Numbered from the stretch's first letter, positions 1 through 9,022 are shown. The stretch: 64,000 bases of DNA from Solibacillus silvestris_B (GCF_051967575.1 NZ_JBQCJW010000020.1:1-64000), one strand, 5' to 3'. The notes: generated from the letters alone by a model not told the origin. Program-made: numbers and translations.

Positions 1-16
1 TGTGGCTCTTTTTGGA

Positions 17-297
17 GTAAATAAGAGGAATTTTTCCGGTTATCCAAAGAAAAATACTCCATTTTCATGTTTTTTAGATCAATAGGCGGAATTTCTCCGT
101 CTATTGAGAGCATTTTTTATTGTATTTTTTAAATAAGGGGAATTTTTCCGTCTATTTCTTAAAGAGGCACTTAAACGGACCGCCCCCCGTTAATAGCGGA
201 TCCCTCTTCATCCCAGTTGCGGGAATCTGCCTCTTTTTTTGCCATCTAGCCACTTCGCTGAAAATAGACTTAGATTTCCTCGGGGATTTTCAGCTGG
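17..297 (-). repeat. Noncoding dispersed repeat, copy 1 (inverted relative to copy 2)
   Basis: The reverse complement of this stretch aligns with 37821-38088. Exact shared blocks include an 18-base block (119-136 here, 37970-37987 there) and a 13-base block (57-69 here, 38037-38049 there). Each copy holds three near-palindromic units of about 25 bases with a GGAATTTTTCC-like core flanked by AATA and TATT (here 19-43, 81-105 and 131-156), followed by a less conserved arm of about 140 bases. No reading frame is conserved between the copies. The family is unknown to me; a MITE-like or REP-like element is the most natural guess. Confidence 0.8.
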
Positions 298-389
298 CGA
301 ATAAAATAGACAGACATATTAACTGAAGAAACGAGACTGTTAGTTGTACCTGTAAAAAACTGTTAATTGAAATGAAAGCCCAAAATTAA

Positions 390-490
390 AAAGACAGATC
401 TTCAGCGCCCGCTGCAAAAGTGGTGAAACGTTTACTTTTGCTTCGGGTCCTCCAATGTCTGTCGGAGTTGAACGGGCGGTTTAGTGCTTT
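390..490. other. Long imperfect hairpin with an alternative pairing
   Basis: The arms GACAGA (about 391) and TCTGTC (about 455) enclose an inner stem, CTGCAAAAGT against ACTTTTGCTT. The segment CGCCCG in the left arm can instead pair with CGGGCG just downstream (about 474-479), so two structures exclude each other. It may be a small RNA or a leader; nothing identifies a known class. Between this and the gene remnant at 658 I see no other feature. Confidence 0.35.
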
Positions 491-657
491 TATTCTTGTT
501 TAAAAAGGCAGACGGGTTGTAGTTTATTAGGACAAAGTATATATAAAATTACTAAAAGTCTTGATACCGATTCAAGTCGTGGTAGCTAATTTTACAGAAT
601 TGAAGGGTGGCGATAAACTATAGATATAGAACATTTACTTAAAGGAGACGAGGAATT

Positions 658-797
658 ATGAAAAAAATTATTACCGCATCATTAGCAGGAATTATTGCAT
701 TTGCACCAATCAGAGCGGGATTTTAAATGCACCCGTTACAAAAGCGAAAATGAGAACAACACGGTCGAGTGCAAAATCTTATGTAAAATTTCTTTAA
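658..797 (+). pseudogene. Remnant of a small secreted protein gene (frameshifted signal peptide)
   Basis: A strong ribosome site (AAAGGAGACGAGG) precedes ATG 658. The frame opens as a signal peptide, MKKIITASLAGIIAFAP, and stops after 22 codons. Another frame continues with a plausible end of signal peptide and mature start (SGILNAPVTKAKMRTT) and stops at 797. The good start site with a broken frame suggests a decayed gene for a small exported protein. Its family is not recognisable. A genuine 22-residue peptide is possible but less likely. Confidence 0.35.
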
Positions 798-1053
798 ATG
801 CTGTTTATGCTGTGCTCAGTTTTTGTATCGGGGCGTGGGCGTGGAAGGAAAGGGGATGCTTTCATTCATTTAATGCTCATTTTCACATAAAAAAGATTAG
901 TCAACTGGCTCGGTAAAATATAATCCTCGCTATGCACAGGATAATCGTCAATCGCGTTCTCTTAATCCTCACTTAGTATGACATAATCCGTACCTGCACT
1001 TTTAATCCTCAAATTTTACAAAATACCCCATCGCATATTTAGTTGCACAATAA

Positions 1054-1380
1054 ATTATTCAGGAATGGATAGGACTGTTCACTTTTGCTCCATTATATAT
1101 ACCTGAATTTCCGAATCCGAGCATTGTTAACTTCCAGCGCCCCGGATTATTAATCGATCCTCTGAAAACCAATTATTATCAATCGCGAAGTACAGGCATC
1201 ATGTATTATCAATACATCGTGAATATTAATGGATTAAATTTAGGGAAGTTCCCGTTTGTGGTTAATCAAGTAACTGTACATATGCCAACTGCCATTTCTG
1301 ACCGTTCATCGGATGATAAAGAACGCGACCAACGCATAATGTCAACCCCAACTCCGGCAATAGGCATCATTGTGAACTAA
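1054..1380 (+). pseudogene. Orphan 108-codon open frame without a start, probable gene fragment
   Basis: An open frame runs from just after a TAA at 1051 to TAA 1378-1380. Its composition is protein-like (for example NFQRPGLLIDPLKTNYYQ and GLNLGKFPFVVNQVTVHMP). There is no ATG before codon 50 (ATG 1201) and no ribosome site near either position. I do not recognise the family. It is best read as the 3' part of a gene whose start has been lost; translation from ATG 1201 would give a 59-residue product. Confidence 0.3.
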
Positions 1381-1547
1381 TAATTTAGACCCTCTATTTC
1401 CCATAAACGTACTATTTCTCTTCTTCCCCCTCCGCCTAATCATATCCCAATCCCAAGTAAAGCTTATAAACGAGGCGATTCTTCTGCTTGAAAATGAATG
1501 GAGGTTTCGTTACAGTCATGTCATAGCAAAAGGAGGAATAAACAAAG

Positions 1548-2639
1548 ATGAATGTACTTTTCGAAAAATATAATTTAAATGGAAATATTGAACTTCGCAA
1601 TCGGCTTGTTATGGCACCGATGACCACTTATTCGGCAAATGAGGATGACACTGTATCGGACGAAGAAATTGCCTATTATGAAAAACGTGCTTCAGGCGCG
1701 GGAATGATCATCACAGCTTGCGCATATGTTGCTGCAAATGGGAAAGCATTCCCTGGACAAATAGCAGCACATGAAGATAAATATATCCCGAGTTTAAAAA
1801 AAATCGCATACGCTATTCAACAAGGCGGGGCTAAGGCGATTTTGCAAATCCATCATGGAGGACGCCAATCTCTTCAGCATTTAGTGCCAGATGGCGATGT
1901 AGTGAGTGCGAGTGAAGCTGTCACAATAGAAAATAATGAATCACGTCCACTAACGCTTGATGAAATAAAACAAATTGTTAAAGCATATGCTGAAGCGACC
2001 CGACGAGCCATTCAAGCAGGCTTTGATGGTGTTGAGATCCATGGGGCCAATACGTATTTGATTCAGCAATTCTTTTCAGGCTTCACGAATAAAAGAACGG
2101 ATGAGTATGGCGGGACGATTGAAAAGAGAATGCGCTTTCCGTTAGAAATTGTGGAAGAAGTATTAAAGGTCAAAAATCTGTATGCAAATGAAGCATTTAT
2201 CGTCGGATACCGATTCAGTCCTGAAGAACCAGAGGAAGACGGAATTACGATGGATGATACAATCGTGCTTGTAAATGAATTAGCTAAAACAGAGCTAACG
2301 TATTTACATATTTCACTTGGGGATTTCCGTTCAGAGACACATCGCTATGAAAAAGGTCAGCATAACCGTATTTCAGTTATACAAGACTTATTAAATGGTC
2401 GTAAACCTTTAATAGGGGTAGGTTCAATTTATACACTTGAAGAAGCGGAACATGCTTTGCGATTAGGTGCGGATTTAATCGCGCTCGGTCGTGCATTGCT
2501 TATTGAGCCGCATTGGGTGGAGAAAGTGCAAAGCGGAGAGCCTGTTTCAACAGTATTTGATGAAAAGATTGATACTGTGCTCCCAAATCCATTATTGAAA
2601 AAATTACAATCAAGATCAGGCTGGGTTCCAGGTATATAA
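1548..2639 (+). CDS. NADH:flavin oxidoreductase, old yellow enzyme family
   Basis: A 363-residue FMN-dependent TIM-barrel oxidoreductase, related to B. subtilis YqiG and the OYE group that reduces activated C=C bonds or nitro compounds. Visible family signs are the N-terminal NRLVMAPMTTY segment, the phosphate-loop motif IHGANTYLIQQFF at about 165-177 followed by NKRTDEYGG, and the late FMN-binding motif GADLIALGRALLIEP at about 308-322. ATG 1548 sits behind AAAGGAGGAA. It is monocistronic, with a hairpin terminator just downstream. The physiological substrate cannot be read from the sequence. Confidence 0.92.
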   Translation: MNVLFEKYNLNGNIELRNRLVMAPMTTYSANEDDTVSDEEIAYYEKRASGAGMIITACAYVAANGKAFPGQIAAHEDKYIPSLKKIAYAIQQGGAKAILQIHHGGRQSLQHLVPDGDVVSASEAVTIENNESRPLTLDEIKQIVKAYAEATRRAIQAGFDGVEIHGANTYLIQQFFSGFTNKRTDEYGGTIEKRMRFPLEIVEEVLKVKNLYANEAFIVGYRFSPEEPEEDGITMDDTIVLVNELAKTELTYLHISLGDFRSETHRYEKGQHNRISVIQDLLNGRKPLIGVGSIYTLEEAEHALRLGADLIALGRALLIEPHWVEKVQSGEPVSTVFDEKIDTVLPNPLLKKLQSRSGWVPGI

Positions 2640-2656
2640 ATCGGCATTATAAACAG

Positions 2657-2693
2657 AGGAGTGTTCGAAAATCATTTCGGATCACTCCTTTTC
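2657..2693 (+). terminator. Terminator after the OYE-family gene
   Basis: Stem GAGTG-TTCGAAA against TTTCGGA-TCACTC with a four-base loop, followed by CCTTTT. Confidence 0.7.
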
Positions 2694-2874
2694 CACTAAG
2701 AAGAGAGAACTCGCCTTTATTCCATGCAGAAATGTTGTTACATAGCAATTATTCCACGAACAAAGAGTATATTAAAATTTTTTGATTTTTATATACTCTT
2801 TTTTTCCCTTGTAAAATGTTTTGAACGTCCTCGTTGCGGGAAAAGTTTCCTACTTATATTGAGGGGGGATACTG

Positions 2875-3213
2875 ATGAATAAAAAGGGATTTTTAGCCTT
2901 CCTATCTATTTGTCTTGTTTTCTTTCTAGTGATGAGTGTATCCGCTTGTAAAGATGAAATTTTGGAGATTGAGGAAAGCAATACGTATAGTTGGCAAAAA
3001 TACATGAACGAAGGGGAATATAAGGAATTAAAAGAAGGCATGTCCTATATAGATGTCGTGCGTATTAGCGGAGGGGCAGGCAAAGCGGTTGACAAGGACA
3101 TTTATGAATGGAATGATGAGCTTTTACTGACGAAGGGCTATCGTCTTAAATTTAAGGAAGACGAGTTAGTTCAAATGGAAGTTGTAGAGCGCAAAGGCAA
3201 TTCTAAACGGTAA
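2875..3213 (+). CDS. Small DUF3862-like lipoprotein
   Basis: A 112-residue protein with a lipoprotein signal peptide: MNKK, a hydrophobic core, and lipobox VSAC with the lipidated Cys at residue 25. The mature part carries the EYKELKEGMSYIDVVRISGG segment typical of the small BamE/BLIP-like (DUF3862) fold, in which a Tyr-x-x-hydrophobic-x-x-Gly-Met-Ser-Tyr motif opens the domain. It should be anchored to the outer face of the membrane. The function of this family in Firmicutes is not established. ATG 2875 follows GAGGGGGG. It stands alone, upstream of the t6A operon. Confidence 0.75.
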   Translation: MNKKGFLAFLSICLVFFLVMSVSACKDEILEIEESNTYSWQKYMNEGEYKELKEGMSYIDVVRISGGAGKAVDKDIYEWNDELLLTKGYRLKFKEDELVQMEVVERKGNSKR

Positions 3214-3303
3214 AATTGGTCTTATGGGCATAGAGCTTATAAGGCTTTTTAAATTGAATACCGTTTTTCTTCGTTGATTAATCGCGTTGGGAGCAATACA
3301 TTT

Positions 3304-3340
3304 TGAACAATTGCTTCAGTTCAAGTAAACTAGAGATAAT
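3304..3340 (+). promoter_or_regulatory. Candidate SigA promoter(s) of the tsaE operon
   Basis: Two overlapping candidates: TTGAAC (3304-3309), 17 bases, TAAACT (3327-3332), and TTGCTT (3311-3316), 18 bases, GATAAT (3335-3340). Either would start transcription shortly before ATG 3368. Confidence 0.45.
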
Positions 3341-3367
3341 GGACTTTTTGCGGAAGGAAACAATCAT

Positions 3368-3820
3368 ATGATATTCGAAATACAAATAAATACTCTTGAA
3401 GAAACAGAAGCACTTGCAAGGAAGCTTGCGGATTTGGTGGAGCCACAGTATACGATTACGCTTGAAGGTGATTTGGGCGCCGGGAAAACAACATTTACAC
3501 AAAGCTTTGCGAAAGGGCTTGGTGTGAAACGTACGGTGAATAGCCCGACATTTACAATTATGAAGCAATATGAAGGGCGTATTCCATTAAATCATTTAGA
3601 TGTGTATCGTTTAGAAGATAGTGACGAAGATTTCGGCTGGGAAGAAATCTTCTACGGCGATGCAGTCACGGTTGTTGAATGGGCGCATTTAATCAATGAG
3701 GATTTACCGGAAGAACGGTTGGCAATTGAAATTACGCGCATAAATGAATCAGCGCGGAAATTTGTTTTTAAACCAGTAGGCGAGAAGTATGTTCGCCTTT
3801 GTGAGGAGTTACTGAAATGA
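3368..3820 (+). CDS. tsaE: tRNA threonylcarbamoyladenosine biosynthesis ATPase TsaE (YdiB)
   Basis: The ATPase that, with TsaB and TsaD, installs threonylcarbamoyl on A37 of ANN-decoding tRNAs (t6A). The P-loop GDLGAGKT lies at residues 34-41, followed by the family's VNSPTFTIM and HLDVYRLE motifs (the latter Walker B-like). 150 residues is normal for the family. ATG 3368 follows GGAAGGAA. It is first in a tightly overlapping operon, with its stop overlapping the start of tsaB by 4 bases. This cluster matches ydiB-ydiC-ydiD-ydiE of B. subtilis. Confidence 0.97.
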   Translation: MIFEIQINTLEETEALARKLADLVEPQYTITLEGDLGAGKTTFTQSFAKGLGVKRTVNSPTFTIMKQYEGRIPLNHLDVYRLEDSDEDFGWEEIFYGDAVTVVEWAHLINEDLPEERLAIEITRINESARKFVFKPVGEKYVRLCEELLK

Positions 3821-4521
3821 TTTGGTTAGGAATAGACACGGCAAATGCACCGCTTTCTGTCGCGATTGTAAACGATCAAAAAGTAGTTGCGGAAGTTGTA
3901 CAAAATATAAAGTTGACGCATTCAGTCGGAGCGATGCCAGCGATTGAAGAAGCAATTAAAAAAGCCGGATTGATACCGGGAAATATCGAGGCCATTGCTG
4001 TTTCTGAAGGACCGGGATCTTATACAGGCGTTCGCATCGGTGTCACACTCGCAAAGACGCTGGCCTGGTCGCTGCAAAAGCCTTTAGTCGGGATATCAAG
4101 CTTGAAGGTGCTTGCCGCAAATGCCCGTGTTGCTGATTATGCGATCTGCTCATTGATCGATGCACGGCGCCAAAATGTATATGCGGGAGTGTATGAAGGC
4201 GGCACTTTGAATACTGTCATTGAAGATTATCACGATCATATAGATGGACTATTGCAAAAGCTGCAGCAACTGGAACGTCCTATAATATTTGTCGGTACAG
4301 ATGCTGGTATATACTTCGGTAAAATTAAAGAAGCATTAGGCGATTTAGCGATCCGTGCTCCGTTTACGATGGATTTGCCCCGTGCTTCCGAGTTAATCGC
4401 GCTGGCGCAAAATTCCCCTTTGCCGGATGTAGATGACGTACACCGATTCATACCGCAGTACCGCCGCATCGCTGAGGCAGAAGCGAACTGGATCAAGGAA
4501 CAGAAAAAGGAGCAGCAATAA
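3817..4521 (+). CDS. tsaB: t6A biosynthesis protein TsaB (YdiC)
   Basis: The dimerising ASKHA-fold partner of TsaD. The N-terminus WLGIDTANAPLSVAIV (about 3-18) and the motif SEGPGSYTGVRIG (about 64-76) are characteristic. It lacks the metal-binding HxxxH of TsaD, as expected for this non-catalytic partner. 234 residues matches Firmicute homologues. It overlaps tsaE by 4 bases and rimI by 1 base, so translation is probably coupled. Confidence 0.96.
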   Translation: MIWLGIDTANAPLSVAIVNDQKVVAEVVQNIKLTHSVGAMPAIEEAIKKAGLIPGNIEAIAVSEGPGSYTGVRIGVTLAKTLAWSLQKPLVGISSLKVLAANARVADYAICSLIDARRQNVYAGVYEGGTLNTVIEDYHDHIDGLLQKLQQLERPIIFVGTDAGIYFGKIKEALGDLAIRAPFTMDLPRASELIALAQNSPLPDVDDVHRFIPQYRRIAEAEANWIKEQKKEQQ

Positions 4522-4964
4522 TGGTAAGGTATCGTAAAATGACAATTGCCGATGTAAAGACGGTTCATGCAATTGAGCTAGCTACATTCCCTACACCATG
4601 GACATTGGATTCGTTCTATTATGAAATGACGGAAAATCAGTTTTCGCATTATTTAGTAGCGGAAGACGAGACAGGCGGAATTATCGGCTTTTGCGGAATC
4701 TGGCTCGTCATTGATGCCGCTCAAATTACGAATGTAGCTGTAATTGAAGCTGTTCGTGGTCAAGGTATCGGAGAAGGCTTAATGCGTGAGGCGATGCGTA
4801 TCGCTAAGGAAGCCAATATGGACGTCATGAGTTTGGAAGTACGCGTAACAAATACAGTCGCGCAAAATTTATATCGCAAGCTTGGGTTCCAAGATGGTGG
4901 CATCCGAAAAGGCTACTACACGGACAATCAGGAAGATGCGTTAGTAATGTGGGTGAACTTATAA
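4521..4964 (+). CDS. rimI: Ribosomal protein N-alanine acetyltransferase RimI (YdiD)
   Basis: A 147-residue GNAT acetyltransferase. The acetyl-CoA pyrophosphate loop is V-R-G-Q-G-I-G at about residues 76-82, after the ITNVAV strand, and the C-terminal motif NLYRKLGF is typical of RimI. The family acetylates the N-terminal Ala of S18 in E. coli; the Bacillus substrate is less sure. It is the third gene of the t6A operon, sharing one base with tsaB upstream and one with tsaD downstream. Confidence 0.92.
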   Translation: MVRYRKMTIADVKTVHAIELATFPTPWTLDSFYYEMTENQFSHYLVAEDETGGIIGFCGIWLVIDAAQITNVAVIEAVRGQGIGEGLMREAMRIAKEANMDVMSLEVRVTNTVAQNLYRKLGFQDGGIRKGYYTDNQEDALVMWVNL

Positions 4965-5977
4965 TGGATAATTATATATTGGCAATTGAAACAAGCTGTG
5001 ATGAAACAGCCGTTGCAATAATCAAAAACGGCACGGAAATCATTTCGAATGTAGTTTCGTCGCAAATAGAAAGTCATAAGCGTTTCGGGGGAGTCGTACC
5101 TGAAATCGCTTCACGCCATCATGTGGAACAGATGACGATCGTGTTGGAGGAAGCTTTAAAACAGGCAAATATCGAACCAAAAGATTTAACGGCTGTGGCG
5201 GTGACAGAAGGGCCCGGGTTAGTAGGGGCATTGTTAATCGGCATTAATGCAGCAAAGGCGTTTGCATTTGTGCATAATTTACCGTTAATCGGCACACATC
5301 ATATTGCAGGACATATTTATGCAAATAATCTCGTCCAGCCTATGGAGTTTCCGCTTCTTGCCCTTGTAGTATCAGGAGGGCATACAGAGCTAGTACTTAT
5401 GCGTGAACACGGCTCTTTTGAAGTCATTGGCGAAACGCGTGATGATGCAGCGGGCGAAGCATATGACAAAGTGGCGCGCGTATTGAATATGCCTTACCCG
5501 GGTGGACCTCATATTGACCGGCTTGCACATGAAGCGACAGAAGCAGTGCCTTTTCCCCGTGTATGGCTAGAGGCGGATTCGTATGATTTTAGCTTCAGCG
5601 GATTGAAATCGGCCGTTATTAACTATAAGCATAATATGGACCAGCGCGGAGAGGAAATTATCCCGGCGCAAGTGGCAAAAGGATTCCAAGATAGTGTTGT
5701 CGAAGTGCTTACAGCGAAAACAGTTCGTGCTGCACGTGAATTTAATGTGAAGCAAGTGATTGCGGCAGGCGGGGTATCCGCTAATAAAGGCCTGCGAACA
5801 GCATTGGAGAATGCTTTTAAAGAGGAAGGCATTCCCTTTTATGTCCCACCATTAAAATTATGCACAGATAATGCCGCGATGATTGGCGCCGCGGCTTATG
5901 AAATGTATATAGCCGGGGTTCGCGGGAATTTAGCTATGAATGGACGTCCAGGAATGGAATTGACAAGCTGGAAGTAA
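4964..5977 (+). CDS. tsaD: tRNA N6-adenosine threonylcarbamoyltransferase TsaD (Gcp, YdiE)
   Basis: The catalytic subunit that transfers the threonylcarbamoyl group to A37 of tRNA. The metal-binding pair is H113 and H117 in THHIAGH. The start YILAIETSCDETAVAI, the segment FGGVVPEIASR and the nucleotide-binding motif VVSGGHTEL are diagnostic. I chose ATG 4964 (337 residues), which overlaps the rimI stop by one base. An in-frame GTG at 4949 would add five residues (MGELI) and cannot be excluded. It is the last gene of the operon and is followed by a strong terminator. Confidence 0.96.
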   Translation: MDNYILAIETSCDETAVAIIKNGTEIISNVVSSQIESHKRFGGVVPEIASRHHVEQMTIVLEEALKQANIEPKDLTAVAVTEGPGLVGALLIGINAAKAFAFVHNLPLIGTHHIAGHIYANNLVQPMEFPLLALVVSGGHTELVLMREHGSFEVIGETRDDAAGEAYDKVARVLNMPYPGGPHIDRLAHEATEAVPFPRVWLEADSYDFSFSGLKSAVINYKHNMDQRGEEIIPAQVAKGFQDSVVEVLTAKTVRAAREFNVKQVIAAGGVSANKGLRTALENAFKEEGIPFYVPPLKLCTDNAAMIGAAAYEMYIAGVRGNLAMNGRPGMELTSWK

Positions 5978-5983
5978 AATTCG

Positions 5984-6033
5984 AAAAGCATGAGGAAAGG
6001 AAGAGCAACAATTCCTTTCCTCATGCTTTTTTG
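5984..6033 (+). terminator. Terminator of the t6A operon
   Basis: A perfect 17-base stem (5985-6001 against 6013-6029; AAAGCATGAGGAAAGGA and its complement) followed by a T run. Confidence 0.9.
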
Positions 6034-6256
6034 GTGGAAAAAATAGAGCTCAATTATGCGGAATTAAGATTACGAATTGAAGGCCGGTTAAAAATAGTGG
6101 ATTCTTTTAATTATAACGGCATTTGACCATACCAAATTCCTATTAGTGGAGGTCTCACTTTATTACAATAATATGTAAAAGTCGAAATTAGTAATTTATG
6201 ATGATTAAATCTTGTTTATAACAATTTTTTATTTAATGTAGAACTTTTCTGAAAAA

Positions 6257-6467
6257 TTATCCACAGATAAAGTTAAATACCCACAAAAAGATGTGCGAAC
6301 ATGCGTACTTATGCACAAAATGTGAATAACTTGTGGAAAACATGTGACTTATCTATATATAGTGGTCGATTTTTCGTATCGTCTTGTGTATAACTTTGAT
6401 ATTTTTTGTGGATAATGTGGAAAACTATGTTGATATGTTGATATGACTAGATTTGTTTTGTGAATAA
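6257..6467. other. DnaA-box cluster between tsaD and ydiF
   Basis: Six perfect matches to the DnaA box TTATNCACA lie within 211 bases: 6257-6265 (+), 6309-6317 (+), 6321-6329 (-), 6385-6393 (-), 6407-6415 (-) and 6459-6467 (-). Two one-mismatch boxes (TGTGGAAAA) lie at 6332-6340 and 6416-6424. The AT-rich gap lies between two convergent genes that each have a terminator, so it needs no promoter and contains no gene. No dnaA or dnaN is nearby, so it is not the usual oriC. It is most likely a DnaA-binding or titrating site outside the origin. Confidence 0.8.
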
Positions 6468-6675
6468 AACTGTGGAGATTTTTGTAGAAATTTGGCGTAT
6501 TGACCTATATATATGATTGATTTATAAATGGAGTTTATTAAGCTTTAGTATTATACGATAATAATGAAATAGATAGAGTCGCCTGAAAAGTTAAAGGAAA
6601 ATAAAATTATTAAGCGTTTGCTACAAAGTATGCTCTTACAATCGCCAAAATGAATATCTTCATCGCTTAATATGA

Positions 6676-6714
6676 AAAGAGTGCCCGGAACGATATACCG
6701 GGCACTCTTTATTT
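6676..6714 (-). terminator. Terminator of ydiF (possibly bidirectional)
   Basis: Stem GAGTGCCCGG / CCGGGCACTC with a nine-base loop, flanked by A and T runs on both sides. Confidence 0.75.
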
Positions 6715-8655
6715 TTATAGATGTTCTAGTTCTTCATTCAATTCAAGCCATTCCATCTCAAGCGTTTCATGCTGCTCTTTTGTCTCATTTAGCTCAGATT
6801 GAATTGCCATTGTTTTTTCATGATCAGAGAATATGGCGGGATCGCAAAGCTGCTCTTCAAATATCGCAATTTTATCATTTAACGTGCTCATATTTGCCTC
6901 GATATCCTCGATTGTACGGCGAATTTGGCGTTCTCTTTTCTTCGCGTCCTTATCAATCAAAGAAGTGGATTTTGCCTGGGGGGCAGTATCCGTCACAGCT
7001 TTTTCCTTTGCGGCGGCTTTCATCGCGGCCAACTCTTCAAGCTCCTGCTTCTTCTCTATATAATAGTCATAGTCCCCCAAATATTCGAAAGAGCCTGTGC
7101 CTGAAAGCTCGATTACTTTCGTGGCGATCCGATTAATGAAATAACGGTCATGCGAAACGAATAAAAGCGTTCCCGGATAATCGATTAACGCGTTTTCCAA
7201 AATTTCCTTGCTGTCCAAGTCCAGATGGTTTGTCGGTTCATCAAGCACGAGGAAATTCGATTTTTGCATCATTAGCTTAGCAAGTGCAAGACGGGCCTTT
7301 TCGCCGCCGGATAGAGAGCTGACAGTTTTTGAAACATCGTCACCGCTAAAGAGGAAGCGTCCTAAAATATTACGGATATCTTTTTCGTTCATCAATGGCC
7401 ATTCATCCCAGAGCTCGCTTATTACGGATTTATTCGAATGCAATTTTGCCTGTTCCTGATCATAGTAGCCAATTTGGACATTTGTGCCATAACGAATATT
7501 ACCGGCAAGGGCCTCGATATCTTTCACGATTGTTTTTAATAATGTGGATTTCCCGACCCCGTTTGGACCGACCAATGCAATCCGGTCCTCTCTGAATACA
7601 CGCAGCCCGATATTTCCCGAAATTTCTTTGTCGGAAAAGCCGATCGCCAAGTCATCGATCGATAGCACATCATTGCCGCTTTGGCGATCGATTGTGAAAC
7701 CGAAATTCGCGCTTTTTTCGTCGCCATCCGGAGAATCCATCCAATTTGTCTTTTCCAGCACTTTCCGGCGGGATTGTGCCATTTTTGTCGTTGAAGCACG
7801 TGCCAGGTTTTTTTGGATGAATGTCTCGAGCTTTGCCTTTTCATCCATTTGACGCTCGTACATTTTCAAATCCCGCTCATAGTTTTTTGCCTTTTCATCT
7901 AAATAGGCACTGTAGTTTCCGACATATTTTGATACTTTTGTACGGGAAACTTCATAAACAATCGAGACGACTTGATCTAAAAAGTAACGGTCATGCGAAA
8001 CGATTAAAATTGCGCCTTCATAGCCTTTTAAATAGTTTTCCAGCCAAGACAATGTTTCAATATCCAAATGGTTTGTCGGCTCGTCCAATATAAGCAGGTC
8101 AGGCTTTGACAAGAGGAGCTTTGCAAGGGCAAGACGTGTACGCTGCCCCCCGGAAAGCGAACGGATCGGCTTCGTATAGTCTTCCGGGAAAAACTGCATG
8201 CCGTGCAGTACAGAGCGTGTATCGGCTTCATATTGATAACCGCCTGCATCTTTGAAATCATGCTGCAATTGGTCATATTCCGACATGATGCGCGCATATT
8301 GCTCACTGTTTTCATATATTTGCGGCTCGGCCATCTGCAGCTCCAAATGACGCAGCTTTTGCTCCTGGCTGCGTAAGCTTTTGAAAATTGTCATCATTTC
8401 GTCCCAAATGGAAAGCTCGGAATCAATGCCGGCATGCTGCTCCAAATAGCCGACACGAATATCTTTCGGGATAATTATTTCACCCGAATCATAGCCCATC
8501 TGCCCAGCGATTATTTTCAGCAGTGTAGACTTGCCTGCCCCGTTGCGCCCTACTAAAGCAACACGGTCCCGGTGCTGGACTTCCAGCTTTACACCACTTA
8601 AAATTTCATCGGTAATAAAGGATTTATATAATTGATTTACTTGTAAGACAATCAT
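6715..8655 (-). CDS. ydiF: ABC-F family ATPase YdiF
   Basis: A soluble protein with two ABC ATPase domains and no membrane part. Domain 1 has Walker A GRNGAGKST (about 37-45), signature LSGGQ and Walker B LLILDEPTNHLD. Domain 2 has GPNGVGKST and LSGGEKARLALAKL, then LVLDEPTNHLD. A charged linker between the domains and a C-terminal coiled coil (about 560-646) complete the ABC-F plan. ABC-F proteins act on the ribosome; this subgroup is generally a housekeeping translation factor rather than an antibiotic-resistance protein. 646 residues matches B. subtilis YdiF, which also sits next to gcp/tsaD. Confidence 0.94.
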   Translation of the reverse strand: MIVLQVNQLYKSFITDEILSGVKLEVQHRDRVALVGRNGAGKSTLLKIIAGQMGYDSGEIIIPKDIRVGYLEQHAGIDSELSIWDEMMTIFKSLRSQEQKLRHLELQMAEPQIYENSEQYARIMSEYDQLQHDFKDAGGYQYEADTRSVLHGMQFFPEDYTKPIRSLSGGQRTRLALAKLLLSKPDLLILDEPTNHLDIETLSWLENYLKGYEGAILIVSHDRYFLDQVVSIVYEVSRTKVSKYVGNYSAYLDEKAKNYERDLKMYERQMDEKAKLETFIQKNLARASTTKMAQSRRKVLEKTNWMDSPDGDEKSANFGFTIDRQSGNDVLSIDDLAIGFSDKEISGNIGLRVFREDRIALVGPNGVGKSTLLKTIVKDIEALAGNIRYGTNVQIGYYDQEQAKLHSNKSVISELWDEWPLMNEKDIRNILGRFLFSGDDVSKTVSSLSGGEKARLALAKLMMQKSNFLVLDEPTNHLDLDSKEILENALIDYPGTLLFVSHDRYFINRIATKVIELSGTGSFEYLGDYDYYIEKKQELEELAAMKAAAKEKAVTDTAPQAKSTSLIDKDAKKRERQIRRTIEDIEANMSTLNDKIAIFEEQLCDPAIFSDHEKTMAIQSELNETKEQHETLEMEWLELNEELEHL

Positions 8656-9022
8656 TTTTACACCTCAGTTTCTCCTATTTAGTTTAAAGGATGGGAACAT
8701 TGTACGCAACGATGGATACTTTACTTGTGGCTGCTTGTTTAGTAAGATTAACTTGCTTCTGCTCAACAGAGAACTGAGGCTAAGAGCACCGCGTCGTGTG
8801 AAGATGCATGAGTGATCTGCATCGTATTGGCCCAAAGCCAGGCGGATGTCACCGGTTTTTTTATGATTTCTTAATGAAAGAGGAAGTCAGCTTGAAAGCT
8901 TCATATCGTGCGGCAACGGCTGAATGACCTGTGTCCGGTGAGTCCGACTCGGAAAAAATCTGGACAAGAGTTGGCGAGGCATAATTGATAACGATTTCCA
9001 AAAGTATGTAGGAGGAGAATGT
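8656..9022. other. Divergent intergenic region between ydiF and rex
   Basis: 367 bases hold the promoters for ydiF (leftward) and rex (rightward), but I find no convincing hexamer pair. A small hairpin, GATGCA / TGCATC, lies near 8804-8824. A 39-codon frame from ATG 8808 lacks a ribosome site and resembles no protein. In B. subtilis moaC lies here; I see no recognisable moaC remnant. No palindromic Rex operator (TTGTGAA...TTCACAA) was seen. Confidence 0.4.

Noticed and set aside
6257..6467. Chromosomal origin (oriC)
   Set aside because: DnaA boxes are dense, but dnaA, dnaN, rpmH and gyr genes are absent and the flanks are tsaD and ydiF, so an origin is unlikely.
8808..8927. 39-codon ORF between ydiF and rex
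   Set aside because: It has no ribosome site, low protein character, and overlaps a hairpin; no moaC similarity was seen.
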